Origin: an uncultured Saprospiraceae bacterium
GTDB lineage: Bacteria; Bacteroidota; Bacteroidia; Chitinophagales; Saprospiraceae
Reading direction: 5' to 3'
DNA: 33,652 nucleotides
Assembly (NCBI GenBank): GCA_937967615.1
Contig: CALCMJ010000066.1
Span: 1 to 33,652, forward strand
A program made the position numbers and the translations under genes. Position 1 is the stretch's first letter; the number at the start of each line of letters is the position of its first letter. Below the pieces are notes generated by a model. That model was not told the DNA's origin. It did no database searches and saw only the letters and a list, made by a program, of their open reading frames with translations. Positions 7,629-16,648 of this stretch are shown here, in pieces.

Positions 7629-10055
7629 ATGACTTCCAAAACTCTATGGGCTATATGCGCATTTGCGTTAGCCTTGTTAAGTACCTCAACGGTATTTTCT
7701 CAGATCCTTATTTCTGGTACTGTCAATGATCAATCTAACACAGCACTTAGTTATGCGAATGTTTTATTATTAAATGCAGCTGATTCCAGTCTGGTAAAAG
7801 GGGAACTAACTGATGATATGGGGCTATTTAAAATTGAGGTCCAAGACCAATTGGCCTACATCGTGAATGTATCCTATCTGGGATACGAGAATTACTATTC
7901 GGAGAGATTTACTCCAAACCCAAAACAAGAGATCAAATTTGATGATATTGTACTTTATGAAGGCTTAGCTCTTGAAGAAGTAAATATAATTGCCAAAAAG
8001 CCCCTCTACGAACAGAAGATTGATCGGATGGTTGTCAATGTAGCAAACACCCTAACGTATGCCGGTGGAACAGCGATAGAGATTCTTGAAAGATCACCAG
8101 GGGTAATTGTAAATAGACAAAGTGGATCCCTTTCTATGTTGGGGAAAGATGGAGTAGTTATCATGATAAATGGGAAATTGACATACCAACCCGCAGAAAG
8201 TATAATTCAAATGTTGGAAGGAATGAGTGCAGATAACATTGAAAGTATTGAACTTATTACAACGCCGCCATCTAATTTTGATGCAGAAGGAAATGCAGGA
8301 TATATTAATATCGTTTTGAAACAAAGGACAGATTTAGGATTGAATGGACAGATCAACAGTTCTATTGCCTACGGAGAGGGGAAAAGAGGAAGTTTAAATA
8401 CCAATTTTAATTATAGGAAAGATAAGATTAACTTTTTTGGAAATTATTCCTTTGTCTACAGAGAAATGTATCAAGAGTTTTATAATTCCCGTGAAGTAAA
8501 TTATAACTCTATTAATACCTTTAGTGAAGTAACTACAGAACGAGATCCTTTAAGAACTATTCACAATGGAAGATTCGGGATTGATTATGCGTTTTCTGAC
8601 AATACAATAATAGGAATCCTTACCAGCGGGTATGAGAATACCTGGGAAATGGATGCATTTAATTATGGATTTACAAGAGTAAATGACGTTTTAGATTCTA
8701 GCTTAGATCTTACAACTAATGAAACAAATAGAGGTACACATTTTATGGTCAATGCAAATTTAGAGCACAAGTTTTCATCTCGTCATCATATTAAATTGGA
8801 TTACGATATACTAAGGTATCGTATTGATAATCCAACAGATTATCTAGTGAACTATTATGATAAAAATGATAATCTTATTGAAACAGAAAATAGTCAAAGT
8901 ACAAAGGATACCCCTATTCGTATTAAAGTTGCACAACTTGACTATGATTATAAGCATAATGAAAAATTGACCTTTATGCTGGGTGGTAAATTGTCTCTTT
9001 CTGAATTTGAAAATGATATTGCAGTTCAAATAAAGCAGAATGATATATGGGAAGATATTTATGAATTTACCAACGATAGTGATTGGGGAGAAAATATATA
9101 TGCAGCGTATTCATCATTAGATTTTAATCTTGATGAGAACAATGCATTTAAGTTTGGTCTACGATATGAGTTTACTGACTCCAAGCTAAATACTGTAAAG
9201 GAAGGCCTTGTAGTAGACAGAGAATTTGGAAGACTTTTTCCAAGTGCTTTTTACTCAAGAACATTGGATGAAAACCAAAGTATCAATTTATCTTATAATC
9301 AGAGAATTACTAGACCCACGTTTGGAGATATGGCGCCCTTTGCTATTTTTCTTGATCCAAGCACGTATTTTTTTGGAAACGCTGAACTTCAAGCGGCGAT
9401 ATCAAATAATTACAAATTGGATTATCGTTTTAAATCCTATTTGCTTTCATTCCAGTATGCAGTTGAAGATAGTACCATTGCCAAGTTTCAGGACAAAATT
9501 ATTTTAGAATCCAATCAGCAGGCATGGGAACCTGTTAACCTGTCCGATACAAAACTATTTTCTACCCTTGTTTCCATTCCAGTATACATTGGGAATAACT
9601 GGACAATGCAAAATAATTTTATTTATTTATGGTCCCAAGTCAATTCATTTTATGAAGGGACCTATGTGCAAGGTGAGAAGTCAGCTTATACTATAAATAC
9701 AACTCAAAGTTTCCAGTTTCCACATAATATTTCAGCTGAACTTTCAGGGTTTTACAATTCGGCTGCTCAGGATGGTAGAGCCGAGTATGAGCCTATTTAT
9801 GGAATTAACTTTGGCTTGCAAAAAAAGCTATCTAACGGGGACCGATTAAGTTTTAATATCAGGGATGTATTTGATTCAGTGACGTATTCAGGCGGTACAG
9901 ATATTCCAGAATTAGGATTTAAAACGTATGCAGATTTTGATTTTTCCAACAGAGTGTTTACTCTTAGTTATAGTACGCGCTTTGGGAATGATAAAGTGAA
10001 GAGTGCTAGAAAGAGGCAGACTGGCTCTGAGGCAGAAAGGAATAGGGTTAATTGA
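7629..10055 (+). CDS. TonB-dependent receptor, outer membrane beta-barrel family 3 type
   Basis: This 808-aa outer-membrane protein starts with a signal peptide ending near STVFSQ (residue about 25). Residues about 27-110 are a carboxypeptidase-regulatory-like domain (ISGTVNDQSNTALSYANVLLL, DDMGLFKIEV, VSYLGYENYY). LEEVNIIAKKPLYEQKIDRMVV leads into a plug domain (about 130-225, with AIEILERSPGVIV, GVVIMINGKLTY, IESIELITTPPSNFDAEGNAG). The rest is a long aromatic-rich barrel like PF14905 (outer membrane protein beta-barrel family), with INLSYNQRITRPTFGDMAPF as a typical late block. No paired SusD-like gene is present, so it is not a standard polysaccharide-uptake SusC. The ligand is unknown. 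The tail ends in a basic low-complexity stretch (KSARKRQTGSEAERNRVN) beyond the last strand. Confidence 0.9.
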   Translation: MTSKTLWAICAFALALLSTSTVFSQILISGTVNDQSNTALSYANVLLLNAADSSLVKGELTDDMGLFKIEVQDQLAYIVNVSYLGYENYYSERFTPNPKQEIKFDDIVLYEGLALEEVNIIAKKPLYEQKIDRMVVNVANTLTYAGGTAIEILERSPGVIVNRQSGSLSMLGKDGVVIMINGKLTYQPAESIIQMLEGMSADNIESIELITTPPSNFDAEGNAGYINIVLKQRTDLGLNGQINSSIAYGEGKRGSLNTNFNYRKDKINFFGNYSFVYREMYQEFYNSREVNYNSINTFSEVTTERDPLRTIHNGRFGIDYAFSDNTIIGILTSGYENTWEMDAFNYGFTRVNDVLDSSLDLTTNETNRGTHFMVNANLEHKFSSRHHIKLDYDILRYRIDNPTDYLVNYYDKNDNLIETENSQSTKDTPIRIKVAQLDYDYKHNEKLTFMLGGKLSLSEFENDIAVQIKQNDIWEDIYEFTNDSDWGENIYAAYSSLDFNLDENNAFKFGLRYEFTDSKLNTVKEGLVVDREFGRLFPSAFYSRTLDENQSINLSYNQRITRPTFGDMAPFAIFLDPSTYFFGNAELQAAISNNYKLDYRFKSYLLSFQYAVEDSTIAKFQDKIILESNQQAWEPVNLSDTKLFSTLVSIPVYIGNNWTMQNNFIYLWSQVNSFYEGTYVQGEKSAYTINTTQSFQFPHNISAELSGFYNSAAQDGRAEYEPIYGINFGLQKKLSNGDRLSFNIRDVFDSVTYSGGTDIPELGFKTYADFDFSNRVFTLSYSTRFGNDKVKSARKRQTGSEAERNRVN

Positions 10056-10093
10056 TGAGTAGATTTTTTATTTGCTAAAAACTTGTCAAGTAA

Positions 10094-10110
10094 TTGCTTA
10101 ACTTAAGCAA
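10094..10110 (+). other. Short perfect hairpin after the TonB-dependent receptor gene
   Basis: TTGCTTA-ACT-TAAGCAA is a 7-bp stem with a 3-nt loop, 39 bases after the receptor stop. It lacks a clean T tract (AATAGATTTATTAATTT follows), so a terminator role is possible but weak. Confidence 0.35.
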
Positions 10111-10156
10111 AATAGATTTATTAATTTCTAAGCTATTTGAGGAACAACTTTAGCAA

Positions 10157-10545
10157 ATGAACACTCTTCGTAAAATCATTTTTTGGGTACTGATATTCAG
10201 CATTCTTCAGTTTTAGTGCACTCAGATTCAGACGAACATTTTAAGAAAGTGGGTAAGCTAGGTCCAGGTCAGTTTTTTGGAGAAATGTCCCTTGTATTGG
10301 GGGAGCCTAGAAGCGCAACAGTAAAAGCAGATTCAGATTGTTTTTTATATGAAATTTCTAAGGAGACTATGCAAGATCTCTTTGATAAGGATTCTCATCT
10401 CCTAGATCATATCGTAAAAGTGATTGATGCAAGGAAAATTAAAAACCAGAATATTCTTGTCAACGCAGATGAAACGATAGAAATTACTGAAGACAGATAC
10501 CACATTCTCAAGGAAAAGATCAAAACACTTTTCAAGATCTTTTAG
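10157..10545 (+). pseudogene. Decayed gene keeping a start-like N-terminus and a partial cyclic-nucleotide-binding domain
   Basis: An ATG at 10157 opens a membrane-protein-like start (MNTLRKIIFWVLIFSILQF) that stops after 19 codons. In another frame, from about 10183-10205 to the stop at 10545, lies a clear C-terminal half of a cyclic nucleotide-binding domain: VGKLGPGQFFGEMSLVLGEPRSATV, then ISKETMQDLFDKD. FFGEMSL-PRSATV is the phosphate-binding cassette. The N-terminal strands of that domain are absent. The simplest reading is one gene for a membrane protein with a C-terminal cNMP domain, for example a mechanosensitive-channel-type protein, which lost its middle by an internal deletion that also shifted the frame. 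A free 120-codon half-domain starting at TTG 10183 is less likely to be functional. The parent family is an inference. Confidence 0.7.
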
Positions 10546-10701
10546 TGTATTTCTATTTTTTGGCTATGGCATGATTAAAGTATCAGTTTTTCCTCATAAC
10601 CAAATAATAACTCATATAGGTTGATTGAGGGAGATACATACAAATTACTAGAAACACTCTTGTAGATAGGGGAATAAGTCATATTTTAGAACCTATAGAC
10701 T

Positions 10702-10709
10702 TAGTTTTG
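10702..10709 (+). promoter_or_regulatory. Possible -7 box before the sensor kinase gene
   Basis: TAGTTTTG matches TAnnTTTG and ends ten bases before the kinase ATG, implying a very short leader. No TTG -33 element lies at the expected spacing (nearest TTG at 10660-10662 is about 39 bases upstream). Confidence 0.3.
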
Positions 10710-10719
10710 ACCTTTTAGT

Positions 10720-13700
10720 ATGCGACTATTATTTATAATCATTATTCTTCTATTGAACTTACTATCCAGCTTAAGTGGACAGCTTCATATCAAGGATTGG
10801 AGTTTTGACAAAGTAGTGTTTCAAAGTCATACTAAAAATTTAGTAGGATTTGGGCATTACCAGCAAGGAGCAACAATGGACAAGTATGGTCTCATATGGT
10901 TGACTACTCCGGATGGAATTATGACTTTTGATGGAGATAGATATTCTTTACGACCAGAATTCCAGACGGATGAATTAAAGTTCTATACCCTTAATTCTAG
11001 ACATTTAGAATTTGACTTTAAGGGTAGGCTCTGGATAATGGGACATGATAGAGGTTTAATCGTGTACGATTTTAAAAAACATGAATATGTTTTAGTCAAT
11101 TCTTCCAAAACTGCGGACCTTAAACTTACACATAATGCTTGCGGGGATATTTATTTTGATAAGGAAAATATTACATGGCTAATAACAAATGATTTCAAAT
11201 TACATCAGATTAATATTGATGATAGAATAGTTCAAACCTATAATGCATGGCCTGTAGTGAACGAAGTATACCCAAATGCAGAATATTCTAGATCTGGGGG
11301 CGTGGTTGACTACGGTGGATGTTTATGGATAGCGAGTTCTTACGGAATAATAAAGTTTGATAAGCAAAGCAAGGAGTTTCAATTAATACAGTATTACGAA
11401 GAAAAACTTAATTCACAACCTTTAGTTGCAACTGGACATGGGATTTATATAAATAAAAATGACTTAATAGTTTCACCCAATATAATTGATTATTCTGGAT
11501 TTGAAGTACTTGATCTTAACACCGAGAAGTGGAAGAAAAAAGTTTACATTAAAAGTGAAGAAAGATTGGATAACCTACTACGTACTTATACAACGTGGAA
11601 TGATAGCACAGTATTAGTAGGAGCTAGAAGATCGGGGTTTATTCTTATAAATCTCAATGATTATAGTTTTGAAAGAATTACAGAATCTGAGCTTGGACTG
11701 GATAGAAGAGACTTGGCGGAAATATGGAAGGTCTATAAGATATCGGATAGGCTTACTTACTTTATTAGCCAGAAACAGATTATCGTTGCTAAATCTTATT
11801 CTAATCCTTTTGAATATAACCCCATTAAATTTGGAGAAGTAAAATCCAACTGGCAACGCGGCTTTTATCACGAAAAAACAACAAGTAGATTTTTTATTGG
11901 CTCACATTTTGGAGATGGCCTTTTGTATGTTGATTGGGATGATAAATCAATGCAGAACTTCCCTTATAAATCAAAAGAAGGGTATGAAAACAGAGATGTA
12001 ACTATTGAATCAATTATAGAAGACAGTGATACTAATTTAATACTTGGAACTTCAGAGGGTATTCTCAAATTTGATAGGGAATTGCAAAAAATTGTTAAAG
12101 CTCCATTGTTTGTAAAATTTAATACGGAATTTCCTTTGTGCCAGATTCATGAGCTATTTTCTTTTTCTTCTGATGTTTGGATATCAACGAAGTTCGATGG
12201 ACTGTTCAAATTCGACACTTTAGGTAAAAAACTCAACAAGATTAAATTTGCAGTTTCAGATTTGGAACATTCTGGTTTTTCTGTAATAGATGTTAAGGAA
12301 GTGTATAACAATATATATTTCTGCACGACACCATTTGGATTACGGAAATGTATTATAAATAGTACGGAATCTGAGTATGCGCTTGAACCTTTTGAAGAAC
12401 TAAAGGATCATCCTATTTCTAATATTGAATTAAGTTATTCATTAAAAGTTCATGATACCCTGTGGCTTGGGAGCGATGGTTATGGGCTTTTTAAGTTGGT
12501 TTTAGACAAAGGGGGAATAGCAAATATTTTTAATTATCAGAATGCAGAGAATGCAAAATATAATCAGATTGGGAAAATAATTCCTGATGATGATGGAATA
12601 CATTTATGGCTTAATACTGGAGATGGTTTTTCAAAATTTAATACACACTCTACCCAATTCAATAATTTTGGAATAAAGGAAGGTATTGGATTTCCAGGAA
12701 GGAATGGAAAATTCTTTTATAAGATTAAAGACGGCACAATACTCGCTGGAGCGCATATGGGTTTTCATCATTTTCACCCTGACTCATTGCTGACTGATTT
12801 ATTACCGGTAAAACCATACCTGGAATCCTTTTCAATAGAGGCTAAGCATTACCCAATTAATTCTTATTCTGAAGATACGCTTTACCTTGAAAAAGGGACT
12901 CGAAGTATAGAGTTCGATATTAGGGCAATCAATAATAATGAGAATGCATTAAACTACTTTTCGTATAAACTGGTCAATTACGATGAAGAATGGTCTAAAC
13001 CAAATCTAGATGGTTCTGCGCATTTTACAAAGATACCGGGAGGAGAATATACTTTTTATTACAAAGCAGCTAATAAAAATTTAGAATGGACCCACGGTGG
13101 AGCAGTAACAGTGTATGTCCAAAAAACCCTATTTGAATATAGTGTGTTCTGGTTTTTACTCGGTGTGCTTATACTAGCTTTGGCATACCTTTTTTATAAA
13201 AATAGGATGGCGAGAATACGAAAAGAATTAGAAATTAAACAAGAGTTTAATCAAAAAATTTATGAGCTTGAAATGAACGCATTGAGGCTTCAAATGAACC
13301 CGCATTTTGTTTTTAATTCAATTAATTCCATCAATTGGTTTATCATTAAAAATGACAAGGATAACGCTTCAAATTATTTAGCAAAATTTTCACGTTTGAT
13401 TAGATTAATACTAGAGAATTCTAAATCCAAACTGATACCACTTTCCAATGAACTGGACGCGATTGAATTATACCTGGAGATGGAGAGCCTACGGTTTGAA
13501 CAAAAGTTCGAATATAATATTGAGTTAAGATCACATGTAAATTCAATGAATTTGTTGATTCCTCCAATGATTATACAGCCTTATATTGAAAATTCTATTT
13601 GGCATGGCTTAATGAACAAGGAGGGTGTAGGGCATATAGACCTAAAGGTTTACCTTGAAGACAATAAGCTTGTGTGTGTGGTAGAGGATAATGGAATAGG

Positions 13701-13917
13701 GAGAGAAGCGGCAAATAGAATAAATCAATTGAAAAAAATAAAAAAACAGTCACTGGGCTTGAAAATTACGGATGACAGGTTAAAATTTATAGAAAAAGTA
13801 TATGGTATAGAAACAGATACTAAGATCATTGATCTTTATAATGAAGAAGGGAAGGCTACAGGTACGCGTGTAATTATTGAAATACCACAAATGAAGAATG
13901 TAGAATTGGAAACATAA
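10720..13917 (+). CDS. Propeller sensor histidine kinase of the LytS type (Reg_prop / Y_Y_Y / His_kinase)
   Basis: This 1065-aa membrane sensor has a signal sequence at residues 1-20 (IIIILLLNLLSSLSGQ). A long extracytoplasmic propeller spans about 25-710, with two-component-propeller motifs such as GLIWLTTPDGIMTFDGD, GRLWIMGHDRGLIVYD and LWLGSDGYGLFKL. A Y_Y_Y-type domain follows (about 730-800, FSYKLVNYDEEWSKP, GGEYTFYYKAAN). One transmembrane helix lies at about 809-826. The cytoplasmic kinase carries QMNPHFVFNSINS with phospho-acceptor His862, then ATPase N box PYIENSIWHG and G box VEDNGIGRE, as in the LytS/YehU His_kinase family (PF06580). Unlike hybrid propeller sensors it has no receiver or AraC domain. 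Its partner is the LytTR regulator 82 bp downstream. The signal is unknown; the operon starting at 14930 is the nearest candidate target. Confidence 0.92.
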   Translation: MRLLFIIIILLLNLLSSLSGQLHIKDWSFDKVVFQSHTKNLVGFGHYQQGATMDKYGLIWLTTPDGIMTFDGDRYSLRPEFQTDELKFYTLNSRHLEFDFKGRLWIMGHDRGLIVYDFKKHEYVLVNSSKTADLKLTHNACGDIYFDKENITWLITNDFKLHQINIDDRIVQTYNAWPVVNEVYPNAEYSRSGGVVDYGGCLWIASSYGIIKFDKQSKEFQLIQYYEEKLNSQPLVATGHGIYINKNDLIVSPNIIDYSGFEVLDLNTEKWKKKVYIKSEERLDNLLRTYTTWNDSTVLVGARRSGFILINLNDYSFERITESELGLDRRDLAEIWKVYKISDRLTYFISQKQIIVAKSYSNPFEYNPIKFGEVKSNWQRGFYHEKTTSRFFIGSHFGDGLLYVDWDDKSMQNFPYKSKEGYENRDVTIESIIEDSDTNLILGTSEGILKFDRELQKIVKAPLFVKFNTEFPLCQIHELFSFSSDVWISTKFDGLFKFDTLGKKLNKIKFAVSDLEHSGFSVIDVKEVYNNIYFCTTPFGLRKCIINSTESEYALEPFEELKDHPISNIELSYSLKVHDTLWLGSDGYGLFKLVLDKGGIANIFNYQNAENAKYNQIGKIIPDDDGIHLWLNTGDGFSKFNTHSTQFNNFGIKEGIGFPGRNGKFFYKIKDGTILAGAHMGFHHFHPDSLLTDLLPVKPYLESFSIEAKHYPINSYSEDTLYLEKGTRSIEFDIRAINNNENALNYFSYKLVNYDEEWSKPNLDGSAHFTKIPGGEYTFYYKAANKNLEWTHGGAVTVYVQKTLFEYSVFWFLLGVLILALAYLFYKNRMARIRKELEIKQEFNQKIYELEMNALRLQMNPHFVFNSINSINWFIIKNDKDNASNYLAKFSRLIRLILENSKSKLIPLSNELDAIELYLEMESLRFEQKFEYNIELRSHVNSMNLLIPPMIIQPYIENSIWHGLMNKEGVGHIDLKVYLEDNKLVCVVEDNGIGREAANRINQLKKIKKQSLGLKITDDRLKFIEKVYGIETDTKIIDLYNEEGKATGTRVIIEIPQMKNVELET

Positions 13918-13933
13918 ATACAAAAATCGAAAT

Positions 13934-13980
13934 TGCGTAATTGAACTATAGAACAACTCAATTTAACGCATTTGTTTTTT
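13934..13980 (+). terminator. Terminator- or attenuator-like hairpin between sensor kinase and LytTR regulator
   Basis: TGCGTAATTGA (13934-13944) pairs with TCAATT-ta-ACGCA (13958-13970): eleven pairs with a 2-nt bulge and a 13-nt loop. It is followed at once by TTTGTTTTTT (13971-13980). It lies inside what would be the kinase-regulator operon, 20 bases before the regulator ATG, so it may reduce read-through and set the kinase-to-regulator ratio. Confidence 0.55.
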
Positions 13981-13999
13981 ATAATAAAATAGATGTATC

Positions 14000-14749
14000 A
14001 TGAAAGAATGGAAAGTAATAATTGTTGATGATGAGAAAAAGAGCACAGATATTATTGAATATATGCTTAATAAACATTGTCCAAACTTTCAGATTCAAGA
14101 AATATTTAATCAACCAAAGAAGGCGATTGACTATCTTAAAGAGAATAAAATTGATCTACTATTTCTAGATATACAAATGCCGGAGATTGATGGCTTTCAA
14201 TTGCTTGATATCCTCGAGGATATTGATTTCAATGTTGTATTCATAACAGCATACGATGAATATGCTCTGCGTGCTTTTAGATATTATGCCATAGATTACA
14301 TATTGAAACCAATTGTTCAGGAAGAATTAATTGGCCTGTCAAATCGACTTACGGAAAAGGATACACCGAGGTATGATAAAACGGATTTTATTGAGTTATT
14401 TGCTCAAATGCAACTAAAGACTCCTGTAAAAGATCAGCTAGCCGTCCCTACAGCTACCGGGGTAGTTTTTATACTTTTTGATGATATAGTAAGATTACAA
14501 GCAGACTCAAACTATAGCTATATTTATAGAGAAGATGGTACCAAGGTATATGCAGCGAAAACATTAAAATATTTTGAAAATTTACTTCCATCAGATACAT
14601 TTTTCAGACCCCATCAGTCCCATATCATTAACCTAAAATATATGGAAGAATTCGTAAGGCAAGATGGTGGTTATATCAAGATGAAAGATGGAAAAGAGAT
14701 TATATTAGCCCGATCAAAACGTCAAGAATTTTTAGATCGCTTTGTATAA
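14000..14749 (+). CDS. LytTR-family response regulator (partner of the propeller sensor kinase)
   Basis: This 249-aa cytoplasmic DNA-binding regulator starts with a receiver domain (1-120). Its acidic pocket is VDDE (Asp10, Asp11), the phospho-acceptor is Asp57 in FLDIQMP, the switch Thr is Thr83 in FITAYDE, and Lys103 lies in the LKP turn. A linker rich in charged residues follows. The LytTR DNA-binding domain occupies about 150-249 (LAVPTATGVVFILFDDIVRLQAD, YIYREDGTKVYAAKTLKYFENLL, FFRPHQSHIINLKYMEEFVRQDGGYI). All key receiver residues are present. LytTR proteins usually bind pairs of short direct repeats upstream of target promoters. It follows the 1065-aa kinase, and the next operon begins 180 bp downstream, so local regulation is a natural inference that I cannot confirm from motifs. 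Confidence 0.93.
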   Translation: MKEWKVIIVDDEKKSTDIIEYMLNKHCPNFQIQEIFNQPKKAIDYLKENKIDLLFLDIQMPEIDGFQLLDILEDIDFNVVFITAYDEYALRAFRYYAIDYILKPIVQEELIGLSNRLTEKDTPRYDKTDFIELFAQMQLKTPVKDQLAVPTATGVVFILFDDIVRLQADSNYSYIYREDGTKVYAAKTLKYFENLLPSDTFFRPHQSHIINLKYMEEFVRQDGGYIKMKDGKEIILARSKRQEFLDRFV

Positions 14750-14839
14750 ATTCAGAATTGGGGTTTTCTCAAGTAATATGAAATTCTTTAATGTGACAAC
14801 TAATCCATTTCAACCAAAGAATCACTAAACCCGCCAAAT

Positions 14840-14885
14840 ACTAAATCTCTATTTTTTTATTAAAGTAGAGGGCTTAGTTTTAATT
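14840..14885 (+). terminator. Imperfect hairpin between the LytTR gene and the surface-protein operon
   Basis: ACTAA-at-CTCTA (14840-14851) pairs with TAGAG-ggc-TTAGT (14866-14878) across an internal loop, with a T-rich apical loop and TTTTAATT behind it. It could end the regulator transcript or act as a leader element for the operon that starts 50 bases later. Confidence 0.4.
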
Positions 14886-14929
14886 ATCATTCAATAAGAC
14901 TGTAATTCATATTTAGTAACAACTTTCTA

Positions 14930-16648
14930 ATGACCAGAATGTTTATTAGCACGCTATGGATATTGCTAATTTTGTCATGTTCTAGTATAGGACTTTATTG
15001 TCAAGATTTATCAGGAATTCAGAATAAAGATCCACTTGAGCTTTCAGGGCAAATCTATTTAGCTAGCCAGTTTTATAGAACATCTCAGTTTGACCTGAGA
15101 CAAGAACCTTACAGCTATTCAATAGCAGCTAGTCCTACTTTTTCTTTTTATGGAATTAGTATTCCCTTAAGATTTACATATACAAATAGAAATATAAATT
15201 ATCAACATCCCTTTAATCAGTACGGACTGGCACCAAGCTACAAATGGGCCAAATTATTAGTTGGCTATAATACTCTTAGTTACTCAAAGTATGTATTGCA
15301 TGGCCTTAGAATAAGAGGAGTTGGCGTAGAGCTGAAACCTGGACTATTTAGATTTGGAGCATTTAGAGGTAGACTGCGCAAGGCTGTTGATTATGATATT
15401 GAAGAAGCCGGTGTAGGAGATTATCGCTACAAATCCGTTCCTTCATACGCCCAGTCAGGGTATGGATTTAAAGTAGGCGTTGGTAATGCAAAGAACTATA
15501 TCGATTTAGCATATCTGAATGCGAAGGATGATGAAATGTCTATTAAAGCACCCACAGACTCTTTACAGCAGCTTCTTGCTCTTGAACAGAATACAGCAAT
15601 TGGTGCAACAACTCAGCTTAGCTTGGGGAAGTTTGCTGTCTGGAAAACACAGATTGGGATTTCTGCTTATACAAATAATCAATTAGCAGATACTGTTAAC
15701 TTAGACAATAGTACCATTCGTAATATTGTAGATCCCATCTATACAACAAATCAATCTTCTCAGTTTCTTTATGCTTGGGAATCTGATTTGAGATTCAAAT
15801 CAAAATACTTTAATCCTTCAATTAGCTACACAAGGATAGACCCTGACTATAGAACACTCGGAAGTTATTCAAGAACTTCTGACCTAGAAAGAATTAAATT
15901 TAAAGCAAGTGTTCAGAGCAAGAAGAGAACCTTCGTTCTGGCTGCTGCGATAGGTATTCAAAAGAATGATTTAGCAAAAGTGAATAGCTATCAAACAAGA
16001 CGGCTTATTAACTCTGTAAATGTAAATATTAGACCTAACCAAAAGTTTTCCGTAAACGCGAACTATGCAAACTTTGGAGTTACCAGAGACCCAAGATTAA
16101 ATCCCTTAAACGATACTATTCGCTACAGTTCAGTATCTCAAAATATTACAATCACTCCCATGCTTGTATTTTCTTCAGAAACGGCATCTCACACAGCAAG
16201 TCTGAATTTTAACGTAAACAGTATTGAAAACGATTTAAGCCTCTTAGAGATTGAGCAGATGCGTACAATTTCTTCCAGTTTGAATTATAACTACGCTTTT
16301 ACCCAGACTGGCTCAAGCTTAGGCGCTTCACTTACTTACTTAAGTGCTAATCAAGGCTTAGGTATTCAGAGTTTGGGGTATGCCATTCATGGAAATAGAA
16401 CAATTGGGGAAAGAAAATTTAATACTGGGTTTAATTTGTCCTTTTATAATACAAGCAATGATATCACAAAACTTTCTAATACCATACGAGCTAGTGTAAA
16501 TGGGACGTACACAATTAATGCTGCTAGCTCTGTAACGAGTACATGGACTTGGATTCGTAATTCTGATAAACTCCTAGCAACAAATTCTTTTAGAGAATTA
16601 ATAGGAGCACTTCAATTTAACTATCAATTCTTAAAAAATGAAAAATAG
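14930..16648 (+). CDS. Outer-membrane beta-barrel protein of unknown family, first gene of the surface operon
   Basis: This 572-aa protein has a signal peptide (FISTLWILLILSCSSIGLYCQ, cleavage near residue 25). An ATG three codons downstream (14939) is an equally good start. The mature part has alternating hydrophobic/polar strands rich in Tyr, Phe, Asn and Ser throughout, such as YSIAASPTFSFYGISIPLRFTY, NINYQHPFNQYGL and LIGALQFNYQF near the end, as in a large outer-membrane barrel. An early block reads SYSKYVLHGLRIRGVGVELKPGLFRFGAFRGRLRKAVDYD. There is no plug domain, no CarboxypepD domain and no TonB box, so it is not a usual TonB receptor. I do not recognise the family by name. It overlaps the next gene by 11 bases, so it is almost certainly co-translated with the 2043-aa protein. 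A role as membrane anchor or export partner for that protein is an inference. Confidence 0.7.
   Translation: MTRMFISTLWILLILSCSSIGLYCQDLSGIQNKDPLELSGQIYLASQFYRTSQFDLRQEPYSYSIAASPTFSFYGISIPLRFTYTNRNINYQHPFNQYGLAPSYKWAKLLVGYNTLSYSKYVLHGLRIRGVGVELKPGLFRFGAFRGRLRKAVDYDIEEAGVGDYRYKSVPSYAQSGYGFKVGVGNAKNYIDLAYLNAKDDEMSIKAPTDSLQQLLALEQNTAIGATTQLSLGKFAVWKTQIGISAYTNNQLADTVNLDNSTIRNIVDPIYTTNQSSQFLYAWESDLRFKSKYFNPSISYTRIDPDYRTLGSYSRTSDLERIKFKASVQSKKRTFVLAAAIGIQKNDLAKVNSYQTRRLINSVNVNIRPNQKFSVNANYANFGVTRDPRLNPLNDTIRYSSVSQNITITPMLVFSSETASHTASLNFNVNSIENDLSLLEIEQMRTISSSLNYNYAFTQTGSSLGASLTYLSANQGLGIQSLGYAIHGNRTIGERKFNTGFNLSFYNTSNDITKLSNTIRASVNGTYTINAASSVTSTWTWIRNSDKLLATNSFRELIGALQFNYQFLKNEK

Noticed and set aside
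9226-9507. 93-codon plus-strand frame inside the receptor gene
   Set aside because: Overlaps well supported barrel sequence in the main frame and has no features of its own.
7629-10055. SusC-type polysaccharide-uptake receptor
   Set aside because: No SusD-like gene is adjacent, and the plug and barrel motifs fit the outer-membrane beta-barrel family 3 type better.
13980-13985. Perfect TATAAT as a promoter for the LytTR gene
   Set aside because: Bacteroidota housekeeping promoters use a TAnnTTTG -7 box, and the sequence lies in the T-rich tail of the hairpin; no -35-like partner is seen.
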